Assembly (NCBI GenBank): GCA_965218625.1
Contig: CBDCLG010000020.1
Span: 956,959-1,020,958, forward strand
Reading direction: 5' to 3'
DNA length: 64,000 bases
Source: Bin5 sp965218625
GTDB lineage: Bacteria; Chloroflexota; Anaerolineae; Caldilineales; Caldilineaceae
This document shows, one piece after another, positions 44,900 to 51,934 of this stretch (the stretch's first letter is position 1; the number at the start of each line of letters is the position of its first letter). Below the pieces are notes generated by a model that worked only from the letters and a program-made list of their open reading frames with translations, ran no database searches and had not been told where the DNA came from. A program made the translations under genes and the position numbers.

Positions 44900-47185
44900 T
44901 CAGGCGGACGGATCCGCGGCCAGCGCCTCAAGAACGCGCGCCGGCGTCATCGGAAGGGAGCGGATGCGTTTGCCGGTGGCGGCGGCAAAGGCGTTGGCAA
45001 CTGCCGCGCCGACTGGCGCGATCGGCGGCTCGCCCATGCCGTAGGGGGTCTCGCCACCGGTGTCGACGAGGACGGAGCGGACGTGGGGCGCGTCCCGCAT
45101 CGTCAGCAACGGGTAGCTTTCGAAGTTGTTGAGATTGAGCTGGCCATCCTCCACATAGGCCTGCTCGATCAGCGTCGACCCCACGCCCCACATGACGTTG
45201 CCCTCGATCTGCGCCCTGGCGCCATCACCATTGACAACAAGTCCACAGTCGACCGCGCAGGCCACGTCGTGGACAGTGACCTTGCCCGACGACTCGTCGA
45301 CCGAGATCTCAGCGACCTCGGCGACCATCGTGTTCGAAATATGGCAGGCGATGCCGCGGGCGCGGCCGGCAGGGGGCGGCGTGCGCCAGCCGCTCAGGTC
45401 TGCGACCGCCTCCAAGACGGCGCGCATCCGACTTCCCCGGCTGCTGTCGGGCAGATGATCGAGGCGAAATTGGAGCGGGTCGGCGCCGGCTGCCGCGGCC
45501 AGTTCATCGATGAAACTTTCGAGGGCGAATGTGTTGGGGAATAGGCCGAGGCCGCGCCACCAGCCGGTCCAGACGGGCAGGGTCTGCCGCCACGCGGTCA
45601 CAGTGCGGTGGGGCACGTCGTATTCGATGCGGGCGCCGCTGGTTGCGCCGAAGTCGGCGCCCATGAGATAGGTCAAAAAGGCAGGCATGAAGCTGAAGGC
45701 AACGTCGCCGCTGCCCTGCCGGTGTTGGATGGCGGCGATCCGCCCCTTGTCGTCGAGCGCGCCGGTGAGGACGTTCTTTGTCGGCGGGCGCAGGTAGCCA
45801 TGCCGCAGGGCTTCGGTGCGGTCCCAGCCGACATGGACGGGCGCGCCGACTGCCCTGGAGAGACGCGCGGCTTCGATGGCGACGCGCGAATCGAGCTTGC
45901 TGCCGAAACCGCCGCCGAGATATGTGGGGACGACGCGTACGCGGGACGGATCGACTTCGAGCGCGTCGGCGATCTGCCCGCGGGCGCGTTCCTGAAACTG
46001 GGTCGATACCCAGACGTGGACCTGGCCGCCCTGTACGTCGGCGAGTGCGGCGGGCGCCTCGAGGGGCGCCTGGACGGCAAAAGGCGAATAATAGGCGGCC
46101 GTGATGGTCGGCCCCTGGGCAAAGAGGCGGGCGGCGTTGCCCTCGCGCTGGACTGTGATGCCGCCGCTTCCCTCCGGCTCGATCAGCGCGTCGATCTCCT
46201 CCTGCTGCCAGAGACGGCCTTCATCCCACTCGGTCTGCATCGCTTTCGCGGCGGACCAGGCCGTGCTGCGCGTTTTGGCCACCACGCCGGCGAAACCGTT
46301 CTCCACGTCGATCACAAACTTCTTGACGCCCTCAATCTGTTCGGCCGCGCCCGGTGATGCGCTGACCAGCCTGGCTTCGAGCGTGGGCGGGCGCGCGACC
46401 GCGCCGTAAAGCATATCGGGAAGGCGCATGTCGTAGCCGTAGACGGCGCGACCGGTCACCTTGTCGGGTATGTCGATGCGGGGAATCGACTGACCGATGA
46501 CGGTAAAATCGTCGACCGGCTTGAGAGGAAGTTCGTCATCGGGCGGCAGCTCCCAGTCGGTGATGGCGGCGGCCAGCGCGTGGAAGTCGACGCGCCGCTG
46601 CGGATCATCGGCGGCGGCAAAACCCCGCCCATCGACACGCAGTGTACGGTAGGGCTGCGACAGGGCCTCTGCCGCCTGGCGTTGCAGCAGAGCGCGCATG
46701 CCGGCGGCGGCGCGGCGCAGGGCCGCGTAGCTGGCTGCGACCGAAAAGCTGCCGCCGGTGCCGAAGGTGTCGACCAGTTCGGAGGTGGTATCGGCCTGCT
46801 GCACAACCAGGTCATCCCAGGCGATGCCCAGCTCCTCCACCGCGATCTGCGCGATCGAGGTGTGGACGCCCTGCCCCATTTCGACCTTGACCAGCGACAG
46901 TTTGAAACGGCTGTCCGGCAGGACCTCCAGCCAGAGAGGCGGGTCGTCGGGCAGCGTCATGAAACTGTTGTCGGCCGGCTCACTGTTGGCAAGGCTCTCC
47001 GCCATAAACAGGTTGAGGGCCGGTTTGCCGAAGTAGGCGCCGACGGCGAATCCGGCCCCCGCCGCCCCGAGGCCGACGAGGAAGCCGCGCCGCGAGAGGC
47101 GCCAGCGGCGCTTACGGGAAGGGGAATCGACGGCTTGATTCGGTTGGTCCGGGTTGGGTCTGTTCTGATTATGTTCCTGTGTCAT
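44900..47185 (-). CDS. Molybdenum hydroxylase large subunit (isoquinoline 1-oxidoreductase/xanthine dehydrogenase type)
   Basis: The 761-residue protein carries a Tat signal (LSRRGFLVGLGAAGAGFAVG, about 30-49) and Moco-binding motifs including VEMGQGVHTSIAQIAVEELG, GTGGSFSVAASY, YLGGGFGSK and GMGEPPIAPVGAAVANAFAA near the C-terminus, where the glutamate before PP is at the catalytic-glutamate position. It pairs with the small [2Fe-2S] subunit encoded just upstream (four-base ATGA overlap). There is no FAD subunit, so electrons probably pass to a cytochrome, as in the IorAB type. Substrate unknown. Confidence 0.93.
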   Translation of the reverse strand: MTQEHNQNRPNPDQPNQAVDSPSRKRRWRLSRRGFLVGLGAAGAGFAVGAYFGKPALNLFMAESLANSEPADNSFMTLPDDPPLWLEVLPDSRFKLSLVKVEMGQGVHTSIAQIAVEELGIAWDDLVVQQADTTSELVDTFGTGGSFSVAASYAALRRAAAGMRALLQRQAAEALSQPYRTLRVDGRGFAAADDPQRRVDFHALAAAITDWELPPDDELPLKPVDDFTVIGQSIPRIDIPDKVTGRAVYGYDMRLPDMLYGAVARPPTLEARLVSASPGAAEQIEGVKKFVIDVENGFAGVVAKTRSTAWSAAKAMQTEWDEGRLWQQEEIDALIEPEGSGGITVQREGNAARLFAQGPTITAAYYSPFAVQAPLEAPAALADVQGGQVHVWVSTQFQERARGQIADALEVDPSRVRVVPTYLGGGFGSKLDSRVAIEAARLSRAVGAPVHVGWDRTEALRHGYLRPPTKNVLTGALDDKGRIAAIQHRQGSGDVAFSFMPAFLTYLMGADFGATSGARIEYDVPHRTVTAWRQTLPVWTGWWRGLGLFPNTFALESFIDELAAAAGADPLQFRLDHLPDSSRGSRMRAVLEAVADLSGWRTPPPAGRARGIACHISNTMVAEVAEISVDESSGKVTVHDVACAVDCGLVVNGDGARAQIEGNVMWGVGSTLIEQAYVEDGQLNLNNFESYPLLTMRDAPHVRSVLVDTGGETPYGMGEPPIAPVGAAVANAFAAATGKRIRSLPMTPARVLEALAADPSA

Positions 47186-47673
47186 GCCGCGGCCTCCTCG
47201 CCGCTCGCCATCACAGCTGCGGCCTGGGCAACCGCCTGCCTGATACGCACATAGCAGCCGCAGCGGCAGTAGTTACCGCTCATAGCGCGTGCGGTTTCTT
47301 CGGCGCTGGGCTGGGCGTTCTGCGCCAGGAAGGCTGCAGCCTGCATGATCTGTCCGCTCATGCACCAGCCGCATTGGGGGACCTGATGCTCGATGAATGC
47401 CTGCTGGACGGGATGCAGAGCGATAGTATCGCCGGCCTCGGTCTCGGCCATACCCTCTATGGTGCGAATATCAGCCTGCGCGACCGCGGCCGCGGGCATG
47501 ACGCAGGAGCGGACCGCGGCGCCGTTGACGTGGACGGTGCAGGCGCCGCAGATGCCGATGCCGCAGCCGAACTTGGTGCCGGTCAGGCCCAACGCGTCGC
47601 GCAGCACCCACAGCAGCCGTTCGTCGGCGGCCACGTCCAGGGTATAGGTGGTCCCGTTGATCTTCAGTTCCAT
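47182..47673 (-). CDS. Molybdenum hydroxylase [2Fe-2S] small subunit
   Basis: The 163-residue protein has the plant-type cluster (C37, C42, C45, C57) and the CO-dehydrogenase-type cluster (C101, C104, C136, C138). It passes electrons from the Moco subunit. The ATG at 47673 gives the family start MELKINGTTYTLDV; AAGGAA lies eight bases upstream. The frame runs 21 codons further but over promoter sequence. The stop overlaps the next gene start. Confidence 0.94.
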   Translation of the reverse strand: MELKINGTTYTLDVAADERLLWVLRDALGLTGTKFGCGIGICGACTVHVNGAAVRSCVMPAAAVAQADIRTIEGMAETEAGDTIALHPVQQAFIEHQVPQCGWCMSGQIMQAAAFLAQNAQPSAEETARAMSGNYCRCGCYVRIRQAVAQAAAVMASGEEAAA

Positions 47674-47735
47674 GCGAATATTTCCTTGTCGCCAGCTGCG
47701 GGCGTGGAAGCAGAGGGGGTGCCGTTCTGCCGCCA

Positions 47736-47744
47736 ATCATAGCA
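47736..47744 (-). promoter_or_regulatory. Extended -10 promoter of the molybdenum hydroxylase operon
   Basis: On the minus strand TGC-TATGAT lies about 60 bases before the small-subunit ATG. It is flanked by GCCGCC and GGCGGC, a six-base inverted repeat (about 47729-47755) that straddles the -10 and could be an operator. Confidence 0.5.
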
Positions 47745-47850
47745 TGAAAGGCGGCCTGGGGATGTAAGGTCACACTCGATGGCGGTGCGCGCGGCGGTGA
47801 CCGGCTTGTCGCGCCCGGAGAGGCGTCAGGCGGCCTTGGGGGGATCTGGG

Positions 47851-48588
47851 CTACGGCCTCCACTCACGCCCCGGCTCGGAGTCAAGCGTACCGCCCAGAT
47901 CGACGAGCGCGGCGGCGATTGTGCGCAGACAGCCAGGCAGGTCGGCCGCGATGCGGCTGTGAGGTATGCGGAGGAGCGTCCAGCGTTCGGGCGGCGTTGT
48001 CTCGCGCAGATCGGCGGGTTCATCGAGGCGGATGCCGAGATAGCCGTTGCGAACGCGCAGGGCGATGTCGACGGGCCAATGGCCGGCGAGACGGTTGGGG
48101 AGGGGTCTGAGCCGGTTGGCCCGCAGCGCGCTCCACAGCGTCTGAAAGGGCTCTTCATCCTGTTTGAGCTCGGTCACATCCGCGGCGCTGAGGAGCCGCT
48201 CGAGCGATGTGTGGATGAAGGTCAGCCGCCTGAAGGTTTTTGCCGGAATTGGCTGGGCCAGGCGGAGGAGGGGGCCGACTTCTATACGAAAATAGGATTC
48301 GTCGGCGCGGGCATGATCGGCCTCGTCCGGGAGAAGGTCGGCGCGGGCGAGGAGTTGATAACGGCGGATAGCGGCATAGTAGGTGACGGTGCGGGCCTCG
48401 GATTCGTCGCTGAAGGCTCCGGTCTGGTAGAAGGCGAGATAGTCGGCGCCGATGCGGCGCGGGGCCCGGCGTTGGGGGATGCGATACCATCCTTCCGCTG
48501 CGGCACGGCGGAGGTCGGCCTCGTTGTTGACGACGGCGACGAGAACGGTGCGGCGCAGTTTGTAAGGGTCTGAATAGTCGGGGGACAT
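47851..48588 (-). CDS. Unknown protein, possibly EVE-like plus degenerate DUF559-like nuclease domain
   Basis: The 245-residue product starts MSPDYSDPYKLRRTVLVAVV. WYRIPQRRAPRRIGADYLAF near 39-58 resembles the EVE/PUA-like fold. The last third has the layout of a DUF559/Vsr-type nuclease (EEPFQTLWSALRANRL, then VDIALRVRNGYLGIRLD), but the usual catalytic glutamate after the second strand is an arginine (GIRLD). It is 16 bases downstream of uvdE on the same strand. The longer frame to 49146 is the antisense/other frame of uvdE and is rejected. Confidence 0.6.
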   Translation of the reverse strand: MSPDYSDPYKLRRTVLVAVVNNEADLRRAAAEGWYRIPQRRAPRRIGADYLAFYQTGAFSDESEARTVTYYAAIRRYQLLARADLLPDEADHARADESYFRIEVGPLLRLAQPIPAKTFRRLTFIHTSLERLLSAADVTELKQDEEPFQTLWSALRANRLRPLPNRLAGHWPVDIALRVRNGYLGIRLDEPADLRETTPPERWTLLRIPHSRIAADLPGCLRTIAAALVDLGGTLDSEPGREWRP

Positions 48589-48604
48589 TTGTGGCAGCTG
48601 CTCT

Positions 48605-49570
48605 TCAGTGGAGGTGGCGGGCGAGGTCGGGCGCGTAGTTGCGGATTTGCTCGCGCAGGCGCAGGAGGGCGACATCCTTGGCCTTGGCTTCGAGCATGAC
48701 ATCGAAGGGACGGAGGCGGGCGGCAACGGCCTTCTGCAGCAGGTCGATGAACTCAAAGGGATGCAGAAAGTCGCTGTGCTGGTTGGGCAGGGGCATCTGC
48801 ATGCGGGCCTCCCCGTTGCGATAGAGCGTGCGGACCGCTGTGCGCGGGCTGCTGAAATGGATTTTTGGGCGCACGTGCGGCGGCCAGGTGGCGAGGGCAA
48901 CTTTGAGGCCGTCGAGCAGCGGTATCGCCTCGGGATTGTGGCAGTGGTGGTGGAGCGTATCGAGCACGACGGGGATGCCGGTGCGGCGATGCGCCCAGAG
49001 CACATCGCGCAGGCTGAACCGGCGGTCGCCGTTTTCGAGGACGAGCCGGCGCCGGACGGAATCGGGCAGCAGATTGGCGGCGCGCGCAAAGCAGTCGAGC
49101 GCGGCGGGCACGTCGGCGTGTCCGCCGCCGACGTGGATGACGACAACGCTGGCGTCGTCCAGCCCCATGCCGTCGAGCAACGCGGCCGCCGCCGCCAGTT
49201 CGCGGCTGGAGCGGCCGACGATGACAGGGTCCGGGTGGCTCAGCTGGACGAAGAAACCGGGATGCAGGGTCAGGCGGATGCGCTGCTCTCTCGCCATGTC
49301 GCCGATGGCGGCCAGCTCGGTCGAACATTCTTCGAGCTGTGTGTGGAAGGCGGGCAGGTCGGGGTGCGTCAGATAGGGAGCAAGCTGGCCGGCCATGCGA
49401 TAGAAAAGGATCTGCCTGCTTTCCAGATAGAGAAATATATCGCGCAGGTAGGCGAGGCTGACGCTCAAATGCGGCGCGTTCTGCCAGCGGCGGCTGTCGT
49501 GCGAACGCAGGCCGGCCGCGCCGAGCACTTTGACGGGGAATCCCAGACGGATACACGTCTGAATCGACAT
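48605..49570 (-). CDS. uvsE: UV damage endonuclease UvdE/UVDE
   Basis: The enzyme nicks 5' to UV photoproducts. The 321-residue TIM-barrel protein has RLGFPVKVLGAAGLRSHDSR at the N-terminus, FYRMAGQLAPYLTHPDLPAF, HPGFFVQLSHPD, VVVIHVGGGHADVPAALDCF, LVLENGDRRFSLRDVL, VVLDTLHHHCHN and KIHFSSPR, which hold the His/Glu/Asp metal ligands. The ATG at 49570 gives the family start. The frame is open to an ATG at 49753, with TATCAT upstream of that, so a 61-residue extension cannot be excluded. It is an alternative to UvrABC, and uvrC is also in the window. Confidence 0.9.
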   Translation of the reverse strand: MSIQTCIRLGFPVKVLGAAGLRSHDSRRWQNAPHLSVSLAYLRDIFLYLESRQILFYRMAGQLAPYLTHPDLPAFHTQLEECSTELAAIGDMAREQRIRLTLHPGFFVQLSHPDPVIVGRSSRELAAAAALLDGMGLDDASVVVIHVGGGHADVPAALDCFARAANLLPDSVRRRLVLENGDRRFSLRDVLWAHRRTGIPVVLDTLHHHCHNPEAIPLLDGLKVALATWPPHVRPKIHFSSPRTAVRTLYRNGEARMQMPLPNQHSDFLHPFEFIDLLQKAVAARLRPFDVMLEAKAKDVALLRLREQIRNYAPDLARHLH

Positions 49571-49877
49571 GGGGGATAGGCGTTCAGTCGGTTGGACAGT
49601 GTTCAAAACGCGCGCGCGCAGATGGAGCGCGAAGGCGTGCGCCTTTGCAAGGCAGGAACGATACGGCTCTCGATGGAGTCCATGGTGCGGTTGCTCGGGG
49701 GATTGAAGAGGCGCTTGCGTCACGCCCCGCGCCGGTGGCGCGTCGAAGTTCATGCCATCTGTTATGATAAGAGATTACCATAGCCATTGTTCGCGCCGCA
49801 ATAACCACGGTGGAACTCGGCAGGGCAATCGCATCTAAATCTGGACGCCACAATAGCCCACGAAGAGCACCCACAAA

Positions 49878-49898
49878 GGGCACCCACAAGGGGTGCCC
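49878..49898. repeat. Hairpin repeat unit (MITE-like or REP-like)
   Basis: gggcaccc and gggtgccc pair perfectly around a five-base loop. The unit is followed by another partial copy of the same words (gagcacccacaaagggcaccc, 49865-49885), so the motif is repeated in tandem. Repeats reading TAGGGGCACCCCTTGTGGGT are frequent in Chloroflexota and cyanobacterial intergenic regions as far as I recall. Confidence 0.6.
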
Positions 49899-50123
49899 CT
49901 ACCAATTGTCATTCGTTTTCGGCTGAAAACCGATCTCCAGTCGCCGAAAACCTTAAGGACTCGCGACCGCGCACTACGATTTGCACTGTTCTCGGCGTCT
50001 TTTCGGAGTTGGGCTCGAATCAGGTAGTGCCGCAGGGTCTTGACCCAATTGGATGCAATCGCCCTGTGGAACTCGGTTCCTCCGGTCCGTGCTTCAAGCC
50101 AGATTCCTGTTCTTTGCGCCGTT

Positions 50124-50153
50124 TTGACAGGGAAATCGGGTGTAATGTACTCT
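50124..50153 (+). promoter_or_regulatory. Candidate promoter of the secreted two-domain protein
   Basis: A consensus -35 TTGACA (50124-50129) is followed after 18 bases by a weak -10 TACTCT (50148-50153). The leader would be about 250 bases, with a hairpin at 50370-50389 just upstream of GAGGAG. Confidence 0.4.
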
Positions 50154-50410
50154 ATATTTGTAGCCGGTTGAACGGTCTTGCGACAGGACAGGATAGTCGC
50201 CGCGATCGGTACGACCGAGAAACTTTGTGATTCGCGCGTACCCCCACCTGACTTTGCTGCGGGCTTCGATAGTCCCGTTCCAAAAAAGTTGAAGAGCCGG
50301 ATCGGTTCACACGCCAGCCGTGACTTGAATTGTGCTGGCTGCCCTTCAACTTGCCATCCACCGTCAAAGGCACGAGAGCAGGCTCGTGCAGGGGTTGAGG
50401 AGCCAAAGAG

Positions 50411-51834
50411 ATGCAACGTACACCGCTTTGGAACATAACGGTCGCGGCGGTCATTTTGCTGTTCACGGCGCCCGGGATTGGGTTGGCCCAGGCGCCGACG
50501 GCCATAGCGGAGCCGGGATTCGACTCACACCTCGACGAGATGCGGCTTGCGGGAGGCGCGGCGCGTTCGCCGGCCCGACTCGCCGGGTTGTTGCCTGCCG
50601 CGGCGACGCCTGCGACGGTCCCGGCGGGCTGGAAGACCCTGGTGGACAGATCACTGGGATATTCGCTGTCGGTCCCCGCCGACTGGCTGACACTCGACCT
50701 GCAGGGGGCGGACCTGGAGCAGACGGCGGGCGTTTTGGGGGGCGAAGCCGCTACAAGGCCGTTGCGGCGCTACCTGGCTACGCCAGCAGGAGAAAATCTC
50801 GGCGTATTTGCGATCGAACCGGACGCACGTGAACTCTACGCCCGCCCGCCGTTCCCAACATTTCTGAATGTATCGGTAGCGCCGCTGGCGGACGATGTCA
50901 GCGATGAGGAATGGGTTGCGCTTGTAGAGAGATCGATCGCGGCGTTGGGCAAGGTCCGGCTGAACAGTATCGAACTTGGGACTCTCAACGACCTGCCGGC
51001 GGTCAGGGCGACCGCTGTCTACGAAATGAGCAGCCAGCTCAATGTGCTGAACGCTCATCTTGACCTGACGGTAGTAGGCGCGAACGGTAGGGCGTATACG
51101 CTGACGATCGCGACCCGGCTCAGCAACGTCATTGCCAAGCAACAAACGATAGACCAGATCGTGGGCACATTCCAGCCTTCATTGACCGCGCAGACAGGCG
51201 AACGTTCCCAGGCGCAAACAGCGGCCAGCGACGGGGACGCGGCGCAGACGGATTCTGCGCTTTCAGCCATCCCGCGGTTCTGGAAGCCGCTCGTAGACCG
51301 GAGGCTGGGCTACTCGCTGGAGGTGCCGTTCAACTGGCTGACCTTCGACCTGCAGGCCGGTGACCTGGAGCGCCTGGCGGGCTCGTTGGGCGGCGAAGAG
51401 GCGGTAAAGCAGCTGCGTGATTATCTGGCCGCGCCGGCGGGCGAAAACCTTGGTGTGGTGGCGGTCGAACAGGACCCGAAGCGTTATACGAGCAGCCGCT
51501 CTTCCCGATGTTTCTGAACGTATCGGTGACGCCTTTGGCGGAAGAGGTGAACGACGAGGAATGGACTGCGCTAGTCGAGGCGTCGATCGCGGCGTTGGGC
51601 CAGGCGCAGGTCGAAAGCATTGCGCTTGGCACGCGCAACGGGCTGCCGGTCGTCAGAGCAAAGGCCTGGGTCGCGCTTGGCGGGCCGGTCAATGGACTGA
51701 CCGCTCACATTGACCTGACAATTGTGCGCGCCGGTGGGACGGTTTACACGCTGACAGTTGCGACGCGTCCGGGCGCCGTCGGGGCCAAGCAGCTCTTGAT
51801 CGAACAGATCGTCGACTCGTTCAGAGTTAAGTAG
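50411..51834 (+). pseudogene. Secreted protein with two PsbP/DcrB-like domains, frameshifted in the second
   Basis: A signal peptide (TVAAVILLFTAPGIGLAQA) is followed by two homologous domains of about 165 residues: the first begins WKTLVDRSLGYSLSVPADWL and the second WKPLVDRRLGYSLEVPFNWL. The second is cut at about 51478-51484, where the frame goes out of phase (stop at 51517) and continues in another frame as MFLNVSVTPLAEEVNDEEW to 51834. Adding one base restores continuity with the first domain (P-FPTFLNVSVAPLADDVSDE). The fold resembles PsbP/DcrB-type beta proteins. GAGGAG is eight bases before the ATG. Function unknown. Confidence 0.72.
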
Positions 51835-51934
51835 GAAAAGGGCTGCAACGGACGGAAGCCGATCAAGGTTCTGATCAGAATTCGGTGAACATGAGCTGAA
51901 ATAGCAGTTCACCTTGTGAGGAGGAGACCCCAGC

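Larger units (their letters stand above)
49571..50410. other. Long region without a recognised gene
   Basis: This stretch holds an alternating CG tract (about 49609-49618), the hairpin repeat at 49878-49898, a near-palindrome TTTTCGGCTGAAAA (about 49916-49929), a candidate promoter TTGACA (50124-50129) with an 18-base spacer to TACTCT (50148-50153), and a seven-pair hairpin at 50370-50389 just before the ribosome binding site of the next gene. A minus-strand open frame from 50416 to 49835 has no recognisable product and reads through the repeat. Confidence 0.5.

Noticed and set aside
47851..49146. 431-codon frame over uvdE and its neighbour
   Set aside because: The first 185 codons are an off-frame reading of uvdE; only the part from 48588 is gene-like.
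49571..49753. 61-residue N-terminal extension of UvdE
   Set aside because: The residues look like random coding of GC-rich DNA and the family starts at MSIQTCIRLGF; left as a possibility because of TATCAT upstream.
50160..50410. Riboswitch in the 250-base leader of the secreted protein
   Set aside because: I saw none of the conserved cores (c-di-GMP, cobalamin, SAM, TPP); only a simple hairpin before the ribosome binding site.
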